Of a stretch of 6,951 bases of DNA, positions 6,367 to 6,951 are shown piece by piece. The first letter of the stretch is position 1; each line of letters begins with the position of its first letter. The DNA comes from Limisphaerales bacterium (GTDB lineage: Bacteria > Verrucomicrobiota > Verrucomicrobiia > Limisphaerales > UBA11358), in NCBI GenBank assembly GCA_003133815.1, contig PKZR01000254.1, positions 1 through 6,951 on the forward strand, given 5' to 3'. The translations under genes were made by a program, and so were the position numbers. The notes under the pieces are model-generated. The model was given only the letters and a program-made list of their open reading frames with translations, did no database searches and was not told the origin of the DNA.

Positions 6367-6951
6367 TTAAACAAAAACGATTTTTGTCGTGGCCGCCTTT
6401 TCATCCCACCCGCGCGTCGGCTCGGCGGTGACGGATGAAATGTCCTTGATGGAAAGCTGACGGCCGCGCGTCTTCGGCGATTTCACCTCCACCTGCCCCG
6501 GCTCGCACGTCTGCTGCGAGATTTTCTGGTGCGGCGCGGGCTTGTAACGGACGTAGAGAATTTTCGGCGTTTCCGGCGCGAAAAATAAAATGCGTGATTT
6601 CTCCGGTATGCACAGATACGCCTTGTTCATGATTGTGCCGCCAAACGTGAACCGCTTCAGATAACTCGCGTTGCGATCCGTGTAGGCACAGGTAAAAACT
6701 TTTTCGCGGTCAGGCAGGCCGCAATAAAATAATTCCGGCCCGACGAATAATTTTTCCGGCAGCTCGCTGACCTTGTAAGTGCCGTCCTTGAACACGAGCA
6801 GGATTTTGTCGAACTTCGTGCATTCAAGTTTAAATTCCTCGCCCGAAACTTTGTAGCCGACGTAACCCGTCTCGCGGTCGTAGGCGACTTTGAACGCTTT
6901 GAACGCGACTTCTTTTACGTCTACCACTTCGTGGCGACTCGATTTCGTCGT
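6367..6951 (-). CDS. parC: Type II topoisomerase A subunit, C-terminal part (ParC/GyrA-like), 5' end outside the window
   Basis: The minus-strand frame is open from the right edge (6951) to TAA at 6369-6367, giving 194 residues; a GTG at 6927 is not a credible start because reading continues upstream with TTKSSRHE before it. Sequence blocks match what I recall of the C-terminal domain of Bacteroidetes-type topoisomerase IV A subunits: GYVGYKVSGEEF, the strand pair ILLVFKDGTYKVSELPEK, a VFTCAYTDRNASYLKRFTF block (compare YYLKRFTFEA in Bacteroides ParC), NKAYLCIPEKSRILFF, and a basic tail with KTRGRQLSIKDIS. No gyrase-specific QRRGGKG box is visible. Together with a ParE/GyrB-like partner such proteins decatenate or relax DNA in the cytoplasm. 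The catalytic tyrosine and DNA-gate domains lie outside the window. Verrucomicrobial copies are often labelled DNA gyrase/topoisomerase IV subunit A, so parC versus gyrA is uncertain. Housekeeping in character, and probably the edge of the sugar-related region. Confidence 0.78.
   Translation of the reverse strand, partial: TTKSSRHEVVDVKEVAFKAFKVAYDRETGYVGYKVSGEEFKLECTKFDKILLVFKDGTYKVSELPEKLFVGPELFYCGLPDREKVFTCAYTDRNASYLKRFTFGGTIMNKAYLCIPEKSRILFFAPETPKILYVRYKPAPHQKISQQTCEPGQVEVKSPKTRGRQLSIKDISSVTAEPTRGWDEKAATTKIVFV

Overview
The window looks like a bacterial chromosome segment, most likely from a Verrucomicrobia-type organism. This rests on several protein-level resemblances read by eye: a Tat-exported carbohydrate-type enzyme, a GH43 enzyme with its own Sec signal, a remnant of the ECF sigma group common in Planctomycetes and Verrucomicrobia, a topoisomerase A-subunit tail of Bacteroidetes-like type, and weak Shine-Dalgarno signals. 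The taxonomic call is inference; no marker gene is complete enough to settle it. No tRNA, rRNA, CRISPR array or insertion sequence was seen.

Layout, left to right. (1) Positions 441-1, minus strand: the 5' part of an unrecognised gene running off the left edge, encoding an N-terminal zinc-ribbon-like CxxC...CxxC motif and two hydrophobic segments. (2) 442-992: a gene-poor stretch containing a stop-to-stop open frame (629-895, plus) without a convincing start, possibly a gene fragment. (3) 993-2693, plus: a 566-residue protein with a twin-arginine signal, probably an exported glycan-active or glycan-binding enzyme of uncharacterised family. (4) About 2743-3169, plus: a decayed ECF sigma factor with its conserved pieces spread over three frames. 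(5) 4826-3234, minus: a complete secreted GH43 glycosidase with a C-terminal beta-sandwich domain. (6) 4827-5137: a divergent intergenic region; on the minus strand it may hold the degraded 3' end of a gene whose stop overlaps the GH43 start as ATGA. (7) 5138-6322, plus: a 394-residue aldo/keto reductase of the COG1453-like type whose C-terminal ferredoxin-like region has lost its cluster cysteines. (8) 6951-6367, minus: the C-terminal tail of a type II topoisomerase A subunit running off the right edge.

How the genes may work together: the Tat protein and the GH43 enzyme are convergent and both exported, which fits extracytoplasmic attack on a plant-type polysaccharide such as xylan or arabinoxylan; the cytoplasmic aldo/keto reductase, divergent from the GH43 gene, could act on a released sugar or derivative. 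The link is by neighbourhood only. The sigma remnant and the possible gene fragments suggest a region that has lost genes, rather than a compact intact operon. The strongest points for follow-up are the cluster-less aldo/keto reductase with a Glu in place of the catalytic Asp, the unrecognised Tat enzyme, the edge zinc-ribbon membrane protein, and the two cryptic coding remnants.
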